This document shows positions 45,486-54,585 of a stretch of 64,000 nt of DNA, piece after piece. Positions within the stretch are counted from its first letter, which is position 1. The number at the start of each line of letters is the position of its first letter. The stretch is from assembly GCA_903825035.1 (NCBI GenBank), contig CAIJYV010000024.1, positions 1 to 64,000 on the forward strand, written 5' to 3'. The notes beneath the pieces are model-generated. The model did not search any database. It was not told where the DNA came from and was given only the letters and a program-made list of their open reading frames with translations. Source of the DNA: an uncultured Actinomycetes bacterium. GTDB lineage: Bacteria; Actinomycetota; Acidimicrobiia; Acidimicrobiales; RAAP-2. The translations under genes were made by a program, and so were the position numbers.

Positions 45486-46536
45486 AGGCGCTGCACACGT
45501 TGTTGGCCTTGGTCTCATCGGAACGTCCCTTGCGCTCGCTTTAATTTCACTCGGTTGGCAAGTAAGCGGTTGGGACGTCGAGGAGACAGTTCGAGCAGAA
45601 GCGCAGTCTCGTGGAATTCGCATCGACTCTCACTATTCGATGTGTGACTTGGTGTTCATTTGCGTTCCGGCTGGTTTCGTTGTCCAGGTCGCAACTGACG
45701 TAGCGAAGAATTTGATGTCGCCAACCGCGGTGATTAGCGACGTAGCGGGAATCAAAGCTGGGATAGTTCGAGATGTTCTAGATGAACGATTTGTCGGGGG
45801 CCACCCTATGGCTGGCTCGGAGCTTCGCGGCCCAAGTGGCGCGTCCGCCGACTTGTTCAACGGATGTAATTGGGTCTTAACTCCGAGTCCCACAACTTCG
45901 CCGGACACCTACACCAAGATGCATGCAATCATCCGAGATTTAAATGCAAATGTCGTGGCGATAGAACCAGAGCAGCATGACCGCCTCATGTCGGTCGCGA
46001 GTCACGTGCCGCACTTGGTTGCCGGGGCACTCATGAACGAAGCGACTGCTACTAGTAGACATGACGCGGTCCTTCTCCAGCTGGCCGCAGGCGGTTTCCG
46101 TGACATGACACGAATTGCTGCAGGGGACCCGTCAATTTGGCCCGATGTGCTCATTGAAAATCACCGGGCAGTGAGTGACACCCTCGGATCCGTAATCGAC
46201 CGTTTAAGGGATTTGCTTGAAGCAATCGAGAACAGCGATCGCGCGACCTTAGAGGAGTTGCTTCTTTCGGCCGCTAAGGCCCGTCGCGAGTTACCAGGAC
46301 GAGCCACGCAGTCCGAGAATCTCACGTACCTGCGAGTCGAACTCTCAGACGAACCTGGACAGCTCGCGCGAGTCACCGTGACCGCGAGTGACATGCTGGT
46401 CAACATTTACGACATTGAGATTTCTCACTCGGCTTCCGAGTCGTTTGGAACGCTGCTGCTAGCAATAGGCATGGAAGATGCCGAGAGGTTTACCAATTCA
46501 TTGACCAACAATGGATTCAAAGTTGGACTGTCGTGA
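45475..46536 (+). CDS. tyrA: Prephenate dehydrogenase with ACT domain
   Basis: Oxidative decarboxylation of prephenate towards tyrosine. The 353 residues begin with the nucleotide site VVGLGLIGTS (9-18), then GGHPMAGSE, HDRLMSVASHVPHLVAGAL in the helical domain, and a C-terminal ACT domain (about 280-350; LRVELSDEPGQLARV) that probably senses tyrosine. The start is TTG 45475 inside aroH, which fits the observed translational coupling style. The stop overlaps the aroA start by four bases. Confidence 0.93.
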   Translation: MTNKGAAHVVGLGLIGTSLALALISLGWQVSGWDVEETVRAEAQSRGIRIDSHYSMCDLVFICVPAGFVVQVATDVAKNLMSPTAVISDVAGIKAGIVRDVLDERFVGGHPMAGSELRGPSGASADLFNGCNWVLTPSPTTSPDTYTKMHAIIRDLNANVVAIEPEQHDRLMSVASHVPHLVAGALMNEATATSRHDAVLLQLAAGGFRDMTRIAAGDPSIWPDVLIENHRAVSDTLGSVIDRLRDLLEAIENSDRATLEELLLSAAKARRELPGRATQSENLTYLRVELSDEPGQLARVTVTASDMLVNIYDIEISHSASESFGTLLLAIGMEDAERFTNSLTNNGFKVGLS

Positions 46537-47810
46537 CCGAACTTTTCGTTAATTTAGCTCCGGTACTTCGCGGAGCTGTGAGAGTGCCCGGAGATAAGAG
46601 CGCTTCTCACCGTGCGGTGCTTATTAGTGCCATGGCTGACGGTGAAAGCACGATTGAGGGCTTGAGCACTGGGGACGATGTCCAACGGACACTGTCAATC
46701 GTCGAAGCGCTGGGCGCGAGTATTTCGACTCTGGACGGCAAACTATCGATACTCGGTCCGCACGAAGGACTGGTTGCCGCAACACACCCCTTGGATTGCG
46801 GGAACTCTGGAACTGCAATGCGACTCCTCGCTGGAGTCTTGACGGGAGTGCCTGGAACCCACGAATTGGTCGGAGATGAATCTTTGATGAAGCGTCCAAT
46901 GGGTCGGGTAATTGATCCTCTAAGGAGTATGGGGGCCGAGATATCGGGCGCAGCCAATGATTTACCTCCAGTGGCGATAGTGGGTGGTTCGACATTGGCA
47001 GGAATTGATTACCAAGTTCCGACCCCAAGCGCACAGGTTAAATCAGCGGTGCTTTTTGCTGGACTTAAGGCTGTAGGCACCACCACAGTGCATGAAGCTA
47101 TTCGTACGCGTAAAACCACAGAGAACATGCTCACCGAAGCGCTGGTGAGCGTCACTTCAAAGGATGAGGGAGTTGGACGAGTGGTTTCTCTTCAACCTGG
47201 CCGTCCGATGCCCAGACATTGGCATATTCCCGGTGACCCCTCACAGGCTGCTTTTTTTGCGGTCTTGGGACTCATACACCCCAATGCAAGTATTGGCGTT
47301 GTCAAATTGCTCGATGAAGATGAAAGAACTGGGTACATTGGGGTTCTCCAGCGAATGGGGGGATTGATTTCTCAAAAGGTCAAGGATGCTCACCCCGCTT
47401 TACAAATCCGCTCTAGCCGCTTACTGGCCACCGAAATTTTCGCGGCTGAAATTCCAAGTGTCGACGAGGTGCCGGTTTTGACGATAGCGGCAGCGGCGGC
47501 AACCGGCGTGACTTCCTTCCGAGACATGAGCGAATTGCGAATTAAGGAATCGGATCGCTTTGCGGGGTCAATGATGCTGGCCTCTTCAGTTGGCTGCGAG
47601 GTTTGGTCTGAAGGCGACGATTTCTTCGTGCGAGGTCTGGGTTCAGCGACCAATTTCGTTCATTTCGCAGTTGACGGAGGGTTGGATCACCGCATCGTAA
47701 TGGCCGCGGCGGTAGCTGCCACAGCTGGACGTGGCGGAGTGATTGCAAATTGGGAAACCGTTGAGTCGAGCTATCCTCAATTTTTTGATGACCTATCATC
47801 TATCCAATGA
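46533..47810 (+). CDS. aroA: 5-Enolpyruvylshikimate-3-phosphate synthase
   Basis: Condenses shikimate-3-phosphate with phosphoenolpyruvate. The 425 residues contain PGDKSASHRA with Lys22, Ser23 and Arg27, LDCGNSGTAMRLLAG, the PTPSAQVKSAVLFAGL domain crossover, the PGDPSQAAFF site, and ELRIKESDR. It reads as a class I-like or intermediate enzyme, with the ordinary G-N-S-G-T loop. GTG start overlaps tyrA; stop overlaps cmk. Together with aroH and tyrA it forms a three-gene aromatic cassette. Confidence 0.95.
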   Translation: MTELFVNLAPVLRGAVRVPGDKSASHRAVLISAMADGESTIEGLSTGDDVQRTLSIVEALGASISTLDGKLSILGPHEGLVAATHPLDCGNSGTAMRLLAGVLTGVPGTHELVGDESLMKRPMGRVIDPLRSMGAEISGAANDLPPVAIVGGSTLAGIDYQVPTPSAQVKSAVLFAGLKAVGTTTVHEAIRTRKTTENMLTEALVSVTSKDEGVGRVVSLQPGRPMPRHWHIPGDPSQAAFFAVLGLIHPNASIGVVKLLDEDERTGYIGVLQRMGGLISQKVKDAHPALQIRSSRLLATEIFAAEIPSVDEVPVLTIAAAAATGVTSFRDMSELRIKESDRFAGSMMLASSVGCEVWSEGDDFFVRGLGSATNFVHFAVDGGLDHRIVMAAAVAATAGRGGVIANWETVESSYPQFFDDLSSIQ

Positions 47811-48421
47811 CACCTCAGGTAATAGCCATTGACGGGCCGGCAGGTTCGGGTAAATCAACTGTGGCCAAGGCGCTTTCCGAGAGGCTCGGTTGGTCATTTC
47901 TAGATACTGGAGCAATGTACCGTGCCATCACCGCTGAAGCTCTAGACAAAGGAATTGACGCCTCGGACGCGGACGCCATAGCAATCATTGCCTCAATTGC
48001 CAATATCGAGACGATTCCTCGGGTCACAATTAATGGGCGAGACGTGACAGATCAAATTCGAACTCCGAAAATCAACCAGGCCGTATCAGCGGTCGCCGCT
48101 ATAAAGGCGGTGCGCGAGCAGATGGTGGAGCGTCAACGTCAATTCGCTGACGACCAGCCCATCGGAACGGTTGTCGAAGGCCGCGACATTTCGACGGTCG
48201 TGTTCCCATCGGCAACGTTGAAGGTGTACCTTGACGCCGACCTTTCAGAGCGGGCCAAACGACGGGGCGACGAAGATGAAGATGAGCTCGGTTCCAGAGA
48301 TAGGGCAGATTCAACTCGCGAGGCGTCCCCCTTACGTCAGGCTGAAGACGCGACCGTGATTGACACGACAAATTTGACTGTAGAACAAGTGGTGGAGGCC
48401 ATCGTAAAATGTCTGAAGTAG
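47807..48421 (+). CDS. cmk: Cytidylate kinase
   Basis: Phosphorylates CMP and dCMP. The 204-residue protein has the P-loop GPAGSGKST (10-18), substrate residues in LDTGAMYRAIT, EGRDISTVVFP and an RRGDE lid. The lid-to-end region reads RDRADSTREASPLRQAEDA, typical of bacterial Cmk. It is somewhat shorter than the usual 220-230. It overlaps aroA by four bases and plsC by thirteen. The adjacency aroA-cmk is frequent in bacteria. Confidence 0.95.
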   Translation: MTPQVIAIDGPAGSGKSTVAKALSERLGWSFLDTGAMYRAITAEALDKGIDASDADAIAIIASIANIETIPRVTINGRDVTDQIRTPKINQAVSAVAAIKAVREQMVERQRQFADDQPIGTVVEGRDISTVVFPSATLKVYLDADLSERAKRRGDEDEDELGSRDRADSTREASPLRQAEDATVIDTTNLTVEQVVEAIVKCLK

Positions 48422-49074
48422 CGAATATTGTTCTTGATCCACGGCGAACATTCACCTACCGTTTCTGTGCTCGTCTCGTAGCCTTGTTCTCTTATTTTTG
48501 GTTTCATCCGGTCGTGGAAGGCTCAGACAATATTCCGATGGAGGGTGCCGTGATTATTGCGCCAATCCATCGCTCAAACATTGACTTTGCCCTAAGTCTG
48601 TTTATCTCGAAGCGGAAGATCTTCTTCATGGCCAAAGATGGCCTGTTTAAGTTCAAGCCCTTGGGGTGGCTGTTGTTGCGACTTGGTGCCTTTCCAGTAA
48701 AACGAGGCAGTGCTGACCGAGAGGCCATGGCGTTGGCTGAGGCGGTTCTCGAGCAGGGTCAGGCGCTCTTGATGTTTCCCGAGGGAACGCGGCTGAGTGG
48801 ACGAAATGTCATGCCACTGCGCGACGGAGCAATGTTTATTGCTTCACGTGCGGGGGCCAAGGTTGTTCCTGTTGGCATTGCCGGTTCAGACAATGCAATG
48901 GGGGAGGGTAGCAAGACAATTAGCCGGGCAAGAATTCACGTAGTTGTTGGTAGCCCTATCGAGCCAGCCATATCAGACGGGCGAGTTTCGAGAAGTGCCG
49001 TGGCAGCCAAGACTGAAGAACTGCGCGAAAAACTTGAGCTCGTCTACCACCAAAGTCTCGCAAGACTTAATTAG
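48409..49074 (+). CDS. plsC: 1-Acylglycerol-3-phosphate acyltransferase family protein
   Basis: 221-residue PlsC-type acyltransferase that adds the second acyl chain to make phosphatidic acid. The catalytic HX4D box is HRSNID (His54, Asp59), the glycerophosphate motif is FPEGTR (123-128), and VPVGIAGSD follows; a short hydrophobic N-terminal segment (about 20-33) could anchor it to the membrane. It lies between cmk and der as in many actinobacteria, although here ispH and a GT2 gene on the other strand separate it from der. Stops overlap those of the convergent GT2 by four bases. Confidence 0.88.
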   Translation: MSEVANIVLDPRRTFTYRFCARLVALFSYFWFHPVVEGSDNIPMEGAVIIAPIHRSNIDFALSLFISKRKIFFMAKDGLFKFKPLGWLLLRLGAFPVKRGSADREAMALAEAVLEQGQALLMFPEGTRLSGRNVMPLRDGAMFIASRAGAKVVPVGIAGSDNAMGEGSKTISRARIHVVVGSPIEPAISDGRVSRSAVAAKTEELREKLELVYHQSLARLN

Positions 49075-49871
49075 CGTTCGCGCCACCAGGTGCCGAAAAC
49101 AACCCTCGCATAACGAAATCCGAAGAGCCAGTTCTTACCCTTCTTTGTCTCGCCGGATGCACGGGGGTGCCAAACGGTTGGGACTTCACTTGCGCGCCAA
49201 CCGCGCTTCAAGCAGGTAATTAGAAGTTCAGCAGTTTGATACTGCTCTTGAGTAAGGCGATCTACGACATCGGCCAGCATAGAAACTCGCAGCGAACGGT
49301 ACCCAGTCGAGGTATCGGTCAAGTTTGCACCGGTCATTCTGTTCATAATGAATGAAAAAAAGCGGACGCCCGTCTTTCGCACAACGTCCGAAGTTTTGTC
49401 TTCGCCCAAAACGCGACTAGCAACGACGAAATCTGCTGAATCGTTCTGGAGGGGAGCGAGGACTGTTGGAATCTCGGCCGGGTCATTCTGACCGTCCGAG
49501 TCAAGGGTGACGACGTATTTCACGCCATTGTTGATGCAGTAGCGATACGTGACCTGAAGAGCAACTCCGTGGCCAAGATTTACGGGAAATTCAATTACCT
49601 TGACACCAGGGAAGCTCCTAGCGATCTCAGCTGTTCGGTCATCTCCACCATCGACCACTACGAGCGTTGTGTACGGCGCTCCGTTGATGTCGGCCGGCAT
49701 TTTGGCCAATACATCACCGATATTTCCCTCCTCTTCATAGGCGCAGAGAGAGGCAACAATTTCGGCAGGTTTGAAGTTGGGATAATCGGTCGAGAAGCGT
49801 TGGAGGGCTTGCTCAATTGCGTAGCCACGCAAGCGAGTGAGTCGTCGCTTTTCGAGATCTACTTTCGCCAT
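49071..49871 (-). CDS. Glycosyltransferase family 2 (DPM1/polyprenyl-phosphate sugar type)
   Basis: 266-residue soluble GT2. It has CAYEEEGNIGDVL, a DGGDDRTAE nucleotide loop (the usual DDGSxDxT changed), LDSDGQNDP as the D-x-D metal site, and ASRVLGEDKT. The acceptor region DTSTGYRSLRVS resembles dolichyl-phosphate mannose or glucose synthases. No C-terminal membrane helices. ATG 49871 is chosen for GAGGAG four bases upstream; an ATG four codons earlier lacks one. It is a second GT2 of this broad class beside that at 7529, so they probably make different lipid-linked sugars. Confidence 0.82.
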   Translation of the reverse strand: MAKVDLEKRRLTRLRGYAIEQALQRFSTDYPNFKPAEIVASLCAYEEEGNIGDVLAKMPADINGAPYTTLVVVDGGDDRTAEIARSFPGVKVIEFPVNLGHGVALQVTYRYCINNGVKYVVTLDSDGQNDPAEIPTVLAPLQNDSADFVVASRVLGEDKTSDVVRKTGVRFFSFIMNRMTGANLTDTSTGYRSLRVSMLADVVDRLTQEQYQTAELLITCLKRGWRASEVPTVWHPRASGETKKGKNWLFGFRYARVVFGTWWRER

Positions 49872-49923
49872 GGCACTCCTCATTACGTCTCCGTCGACGT
49901 TTTAACTGTGTTTAAAGCCTACT

Positions 49924-49945
49924 AAAAAAGCCAAAATGGCTGGTG
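49924..49945 (-). terminator. Possible intrinsic terminator of ispH
   Basis: On the minus strand AGCCA-TTT-TGGCT is followed by a run of T. The stem is only five base pairs, and it begins directly after the ispH stop. Weak but correctly placed. Confidence 0.4.
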
Positions 49946-50983
49946 TCAGCGACTGGCAGCGGATAAAACTTGGGCTGCCGTATAGGCCCTATCGGCCTGG
50001 CCATCAAAAGTGCTTGCTACGGGAGCGTTAAAAGCCACGTCGAGCAGGGCGGAGAGGGCCTTTAGGGTCTCGCGAAGCTCCGGCGGCGGTGGGAAATACT
50101 CATCTTCAACTGTCTCGGCTTGCGTGGTAACGCCTTGAGATGGGTTCAGGAGGGCTACCACTTCATCCACGAGTGACTCGGGGGCACTGGCCCCAGCGGT
50201 CACCGCAACGACTCCAGACAAATCGTCAGGAAGTTCTTGGGCGGAGTTCACGCGATAGACACGTTGGCATCCGGAACTTTCGGCCACCTTGGTCAGGGCG
50301 ACAGTGTTGGAAGAATTAGCCGAACCGATCACAATCACAGCGTCTGCTTGAGCCGCGATGGCGCGCAACGCAGCTTGGCGGTTCGTAGTCGCGAAGCAAA
50401 GATCCGAACGGTTCGGCATCCAAATATCAGGGAAAACCTGTTCCGCATGATCGCGCAAGTGCTGCCATTCATCGAGGCTGAGAGTTGTTTGGCTCAGTAG
50501 AGCGAAGGGGCCTTCTTTGTCGCGCAACGCGTCAATGGCTTCAACCGACTCAATCAGGTGAACCGATTCTGGGGCAACAGCCATTGTGCCCACAGCCTCT
50601 TCGTGTCCCTCATGGCCCACATACAGGACCGTGTAGCCCTTCTTTGCGCGAACCTTCAATTCGTGGTGGACCTTGGTCACGAGGGGGCACACTGCGTCTA
50701 CAACGGCTCCGCCGGACAGTTGTGCCTGCTGAACCACCTCTGGTGGCGAGCCATGTGCGCTCAGCATTACTGGCGCTCCAGCTGGAACATCTCGCACATC
50801 GTCGATGAAGACGACGCCAAGACTCTTGAAATGGTTAACTACGAATTGATTATGAACTATTTCGTGGTAACAGTAAACCGGTGGCTCAAAAACCCGCGTC
50901 ATCCAGTCGAGAGCCTTAATGGCCTTCTCTACACCGGCACAGAACCCTCGAGGGGCTGCCAAAATGACCTTTTCAACTTGCAC
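49946..50983 (-). CDS. ispH: 4-Hydroxy-3-methylbut-2-enyl diphosphate reductase
   Basis: [4Fe-4S] enzyme giving IPP and DMAPP at the end of the MEP pathway. The 345 residues hold the three cluster cysteines, Cys15 (PRGFCAGVEKA), Cys99 (DAVCPLV) and Cys196 (DLCFATTNRQ). Substrate residues His40 (CYHEIVHN) and His77 (LSAHG) and the GHEGHEE loop are also present. About 45 C-terminal residues are extra and low in complexity. The GTG start has TAGGCT exactly six bases upstream. Divergent from der. Confidence 0.95.
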   Translation of the reverse strand: MQVEKVILAAPRGFCAGVEKAIKALDWMTRVFEPPVYCYHEIVHNQFVVNHFKSLGVVFIDDVRDVPAGAPVMLSAHGSPPEVVQQAQLSGGAVVDAVCPLVTKVHHELKVRAKKGYTVLYVGHEGHEEAVGTMAVAPESVHLIESVEAIDALRDKEGPFALLSQTTLSLDEWQHLRDHAEQVFPDIWMPNRSDLCFATTNRQAALRAIAAQADAVIVIGSANSSNTVALTKVAESSGCQRVYRVNSAQELPDDLSGVVAVTAGASAPESLVDEVVALLNPSQGVTTQAETVEDEYFPPPPELRETLKALSALLDVAFNAPVASTFDGQADRAYTAAQVLSAASR

Positions 50984-50995
50984 GAGACCAGCCTA
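50984..50995 (-). promoter_or_regulatory. Leaderless promoter of ispH
   Basis: TAGGCT on the minus strand (50990-50995), six bases, GTG 50983. The der promoter candidate TACGAT (51030-51035, plus strand) lies 34 bases away. Confidence 0.65.
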
Positions 50996-51029
50996 CTGAC
51001 GCAGATAAACGGAAATGACGAATAGCGGG

Positions 51030-51035
51030 TACGAT
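51030..51035 (+). promoter_or_regulatory. Putative -10 element of der
   Basis: TACGAT would begin RNA near 51042, giving a leader of about 49 bases with GGAG (51081-51084) six bases before ATG 51091. Confidence 0.45.
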
Positions 51036-51090
51036 TGGGTGTCCTGTTTCGCATTCTCGCGGAGCCAGTTTTAGTCGGCATGGAGCCAAA

Positions 51091-52386
51091 ATGCGTAAGC
51101 CCCAAGTAGTCATCGTTGGTCGTCCCAACGTGGGCAAATCGTCGCTCGTAAACCGATTGGCCGGAAAGAGAATTGCCGTAGTCGAAGAACACCGCGGCGT
51201 AACTCGAGATCGTAAAGAAGTCGAAATCGACTGGCGCGGACTCACCTTTGACGTTGTCGATACCGGCGGATGGTTGGAGGCTGGAGACTCTCTGGAACAA
51301 AAGGTTTCGGAGCAAGCTGACGCTGCGCTCAAGAGCGCCGACCTAGTACTTCTCGTCGTTGACGTAGCCACCGGGATGGTGGATGAAGACACTCACGCTG
51401 CTCGATGGGCCCTTAAATCTGGACGCCCAATCATGTTGATTGCCAATAAGGTCGATGATGAGGCACGTGAATATCAAGCATGGGAGTTCTTGCAACTCGG
51501 TGCTGGTGATCCGGTGATGATTTCAGCACTACATGGCCGTGGGGCAGGCGACCTGCTCGATGCAATCGTGGACAAATTGCAAAATGTGGCGCCAGCCGAA
51601 GACAACCTTGATGAAGATGACGATGGTGCATTGAGAGTTGCAATTGTCGGTCGTCCCAATGTCGGAAAATCAACGTTGTTCAATCAGTTGATTGGTGAAG
51701 AGCGCTCCGTCGTACACGACATGCCTGGAACTACTCGAGACGCAATTGACACGGTTGTCCAAACCGATCAGGGTCTAATTAGATTTATCGACACTGCAGG
51801 ACTTCGTCGGCGCGCCAAGACGGAAGTGGGGTTGGAAACTTTTTCTGCGCTCCGAAGCCTCGACGCACTTGATCGAGCAGATATCGCGGTTCTGGTTATT
51901 GACTCAACAATCGGTGCAACCGGACAAGACCAGCGCTTGGCGGAAAGAATCTCCGCTGCTGGATGTCCCGCCCTCATCGTTCTCAATAAATGGGAGCTGG
52001 TTGACACGGAGATGCGTGACCGGACATTGGGCGGTGTCGCTGAGAAGCTTGCTTTCTTGGGTGATGCGCCAGTGATGAAGACAACGGCTCTCTCGGGCAA
52101 GGGCGTGCATAAGATTTTGCCTGCTTTGTCGATCGCGGCCGCGGACTACACCAAACGAGTACCAACTGGTGCGCTAAATCGAGCAATCCGCGACCTACAA
52201 ATGCGCCAACCCGCACCTACGGGAAAAATTCGATACGCCGTACAGGGTGCCACAGAGCCCCCCACCTTCACGTTGTTTGTTTCGGGCCGACTCCCATCGA
52301 CGTACATGCGCTACGTTGAGCGGTTTTTGCGTGAGCGTTTTGAACTAGGTTCTGTACCAATTCGAGTGCGAGTTCGCGAGCAATAG
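51091..52386 (+). CDS. der: Ribosome-associated GTPase Der (EngA)
   Basis: Tandem-GTPase assembly factor for the 50S subunit. The 431 residues have two G domains, with G1 loops GRPNVGKSS (10-18) and GRPNVGKST (187-195), G4 motifs NKVD and NKWE, and G3 DTGG and DTAG. A C-terminal KH-like domain ends in RYVERFLRERF and PIRVRVREQ. The start is ATG 51091 with GGAG upstream. It is an independent transcript here, not cotranscribed with cmk-plsC. The stop overlaps a small zinc-ribbon gene by one base. Confidence 0.96.
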   Translation: MRKPQVVIVGRPNVGKSSLVNRLAGKRIAVVEEHRGVTRDRKEVEIDWRGLTFDVVDTGGWLEAGDSLEQKVSEQADAALKSADLVLLVVDVATGMVDEDTHAARWALKSGRPIMLIANKVDDEAREYQAWEFLQLGAGDPVMISALHGRGAGDLLDAIVDKLQNVAPAEDNLDEDDDGALRVAIVGRPNVGKSTLFNQLIGEERSVVHDMPGTTRDAIDTVVQTDQGLIRFIDTAGLRRRAKTEVGLETFSALRSLDALDRADIAVLVIDSTIGATGQDQRLAERISAAGCPALIVLNKWELVDTEMRDRTLGGVAEKLAFLGDAPVMKTTALSGKGVHKILPALSIAAADYTKRVPTGALNRAIRDLQMRQPAPTGKIRYAVQGATEPPTFTLFVSGRLPSTYMRYVERFLRERFELGSVPIRVRVREQ

Positions 52387-52568
52387 TGTCCGCATGGTGC
52401 GAGAAGTGCGACCGTCGCGTTAGTGGTGATGTTTGCGAAATCTGTGGTGAAGCCGTTCATAGTCCCACGCGTGAAGCTCTTGACTGGAAATGGAAGCTAT
52501 TCCTCGCTTCTTCCATCGTTTACTTAATCTGGCGAATTTACCAGCTCATTCATTGGCTATCTCACTAA
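52386..52568 (+). CDS. Small zinc-ribbon membrane protein, function unknown
   Basis: 60-residue protein. Cys5, Cys8, Cys17 and Cys20 form a C-x2-C-x8-C-x2-C zinc ribbon (WCEKC...DVCEICGE). A hydrophobic, tryptophan-rich helix follows (about 36-58, LFLASSIVYLIWRIYQLIHW), which should sit in the membrane with the ribbon probably cytosolic. GTG start shares one base with the der stop, so it is likely translated with der. I recognise no named family. Its size, composition and tight coupling favour a real gene. Confidence 0.75.
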   Translation: MSAWCEKCDRRVSGDVCEICGEAVHSPTREALDWKWKLFLASSIVYLIWRIYQLIHWLSH

Positions 52569-52579
52569 CCTTCGTTCGT

Positions 52580-52617
52580 TAATATCGATTATCTGGCATT
52601 GAGCACTGGGGGAATCT
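52580..52617 (+). promoter_or_regulatory. Putative acs promoter and ribosome site
   Basis: TAATAT (52580-52585) is the best -10 candidate and GGGGGAA lies just ahead of ATG 52618. No CRP-like palindrome was recognised. Confidence 0.4.
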
Positions 52618-54585
52618 ATGGCCAACGAACAAATTGAAGCATGGCTCCACGAGATGCGGAGTTTTGAACCTAGTGCCACCTTCGCGGAGAAGGCGAATGT
52701 TTCGGCAAGTGAGTACGGAACCGCGAGCCAGGATCCCGAAGCATGGTGGCAGCAGCAATCCAAGAGGCTGACTTGGACTACTGCCCCCACCAAAGGCCTT
52801 GAGTGGAATCCGCCCTTCGCGACTTGGTTTGCTGACGGAATGTTGAACGCTTCCTTTAACTGTGTGGATCGACATGTCGAAGCTGGCAAGGGTTCCAAAG
52901 TTGCGATTCATTGGGTGGGCGATGGCGAAGGGGAAGAGAGAGTAATCACGTACTCGGAACTTCAAGAACTCGTGTCGAAGTGCGCAAACGCATTGACGGA
53001 CCTCGGGGTTTCCTCAGGCGATCGCGTTGCTGTATACATGCCAATGATCCCTGAGGCTGTTATCGCGATGTTGGCGATTGTTCGCCTCGGCGCAATGCAT
53101 TCGGTCGTCTTTGCGGGCTTTTCCGCAGACGCGCTTGCGAGCCGCATTCAAGATAGCGATTGCCACTTCATTGTCACTGCAGACGGCCAATTTCGAAGAG
53201 GGGTGCCGGTTCCGCTGAAGCCGGCGGTCGACGAAGCGGTTAATGTTTGCCCGAATATTGAAGCCGTTCTCGTAGTAGAGAGGACTGGGACCGACGTGGC
53301 TTGGAACGATGACATTGATCATTGGTGGCACGAGACGGTCGACCTATCTTCGCCGATCCATAACTGCGAAGGTTTTCCTGCTGAGCACAACATGTTCTTG
53401 ATGTACACATCAGGAACCACAGGTAAACCCAAGGGCATCCTTCACTCGACAGCGGGTTATCTGGTGGGGGCTACAACCACCTACGCGAATGTTTTTGACA
53501 TTAAGCCAGAGTCGGACATTTGTTGGACCGCCGCCGACATTGGTTGGATTACAGGTCACACCTACATTGTCTATGGCCCACTTCTTAATGGTGTGACGCA
53601 AGTTATGTACGAGGGGCTTCCGGACTCTGGCGGACGGGATCGATGGTGGAAGATTGTGGAAAGGTTGAAAGTTTCAATCTTGTACACCGCGCCGACCACG
53701 ATTCGAACACTGATGAAGTGGGGAACCGAACACCTACAGCCCTATGACCTAAGTTCTCTGCGCGTTCTTGGATCGGTAGGCGAGCCAATCAACCCTGAAG
53801 CGTGGATGTGGTACCGAGAGTTTGTGGGAGGCAATAACTGTCCGATTGTTGACACTTGGTGGCAGACCGAAACCGGTTCAATCATGATCTCCCCGCTCCC
53901 AGGAGTTACCTCGACCAAGCCTGGAGCGGCGATGCGCGCATTGCCTGGCATCAACGTAGATGTGGTGGATGAGGCGGGAAAGTCTGTTCCCAATGGCCAT
54001 GGTGGCCTCTTGGTCATTACCAAGCCCTGGCCCTCGATGACTAGGGGAATCTGGGGTGATCCAGAACGATTCGAAGAAACCTATTGGTCGAAGTTTCCTG
54101 GCATCTACTTCGCGGGCGATGGAGCGAAACGTGATGAAGACGGAGACATTTGGCTTTTGGGTCGAGTCGATGATGTCATGAATGTGTCGGGTCATCGACT
54201 TTCGACTACCGAGATTGAACACGCCATCGTCGGATTCCCCGCCGTAGCCGAGGCGGCGGTCGTCGGCGCGAGTGACGAAACGACCGGTCAGGCGGTAGTT
54301 GCTTTCGTGACCCTCAAGCTCTCAGAAGACGAGCACGAGAATGATCACGCAGTAATTATTGAAGCGATAAGGCAACATGTGTCGAAGGCGATCAGTCCAA
54401 TCGCAAAGCCTCGTCAAATAATTCTCACCCCAGAATTGCCTAAGACTCGCTCTGGAAAAATTATGAGACGCTTATTGAAAGACGTTGCCGAGCAGCGAAC
54501 TCTTGGCGATGTAACGACCCTGACTGACCCGACGGTGGTGGCAATGATTTCTGGCCTTATGGGCCAACACTCAACCGAGGACTAG
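52618..54585 (+). CDS. acs: Acetyl-CoA synthetase
   Basis: AMP-forming ligase making acetyl-CoA from acetate and ATP. The 655 residues match Acs throughout: an N-terminal WFADGMLNASFNCVDRH box, ATP motif YTSGTTGKPKG (263-273), WWQTETGS, GDGAKRDEDGDIWLLGRVDD and the C-terminal KTRSGKIMRR with Lys614, the lysine acetylated in regulated Acs enzymes. This suggests control by a Pat-type acetyltransferase, not seen here. Acetate scavenging fits an aquatic heterotroph. It converges with a flavin amine-oxidase-like gene with a four-base overlap. Confidence 0.96.
   Translation: MANEQIEAWLHEMRSFEPSATFAEKANVSASEYGTASQDPEAWWQQQSKRLTWTTAPTKGLEWNPPFATWFADGMLNASFNCVDRHVEAGKGSKVAIHWVGDGEGEERVITYSELQELVSKCANALTDLGVSSGDRVAVYMPMIPEAVIAMLAIVRLGAMHSVVFAGFSADALASRIQDSDCHFIVTADGQFRRGVPVPLKPAVDEAVNVCPNIEAVLVVERTGTDVAWNDDIDHWWHETVDLSSPIHNCEGFPAEHNMFLMYTSGTTGKPKGILHSTAGYLVGATTTYANVFDIKPESDICWTAADIGWITGHTYIVYGPLLNGVTQVMYEGLPDSGGRDRWWKIVERLKVSILYTAPTTIRTLMKWGTEHLQPYDLSSLRVLGSVGEPINPEAWMWYREFVGGNNCPIVDTWWQTETGSIMISPLPGVTSTKPGAAMRALPGINVDVVDEAGKSVPNGHGGLLVITKPWPSMTRGIWGDPERFEETYWSKFPGIYFAGDGAKRDEDGDIWLLGRVDDVMNVSGHRLSTTEIEHAIVGFPAVAEAAVVGASDETTGQAVVAFVTLKLSEDEHENDHAVIIEAIRQHVSKAISPIAKPRQIILTPELPKTRSGKIMRRLLKDVAEQRTLGDVTTLTDPTVVAMISGLMGQHSTED

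Noticed and set aside
50558-51025. 155-codon plus-strand frame opposite ispH
   Set aside because: ispH is complete on the other strand with all three cluster cysteines; this frame would also cover the ispH promoter.
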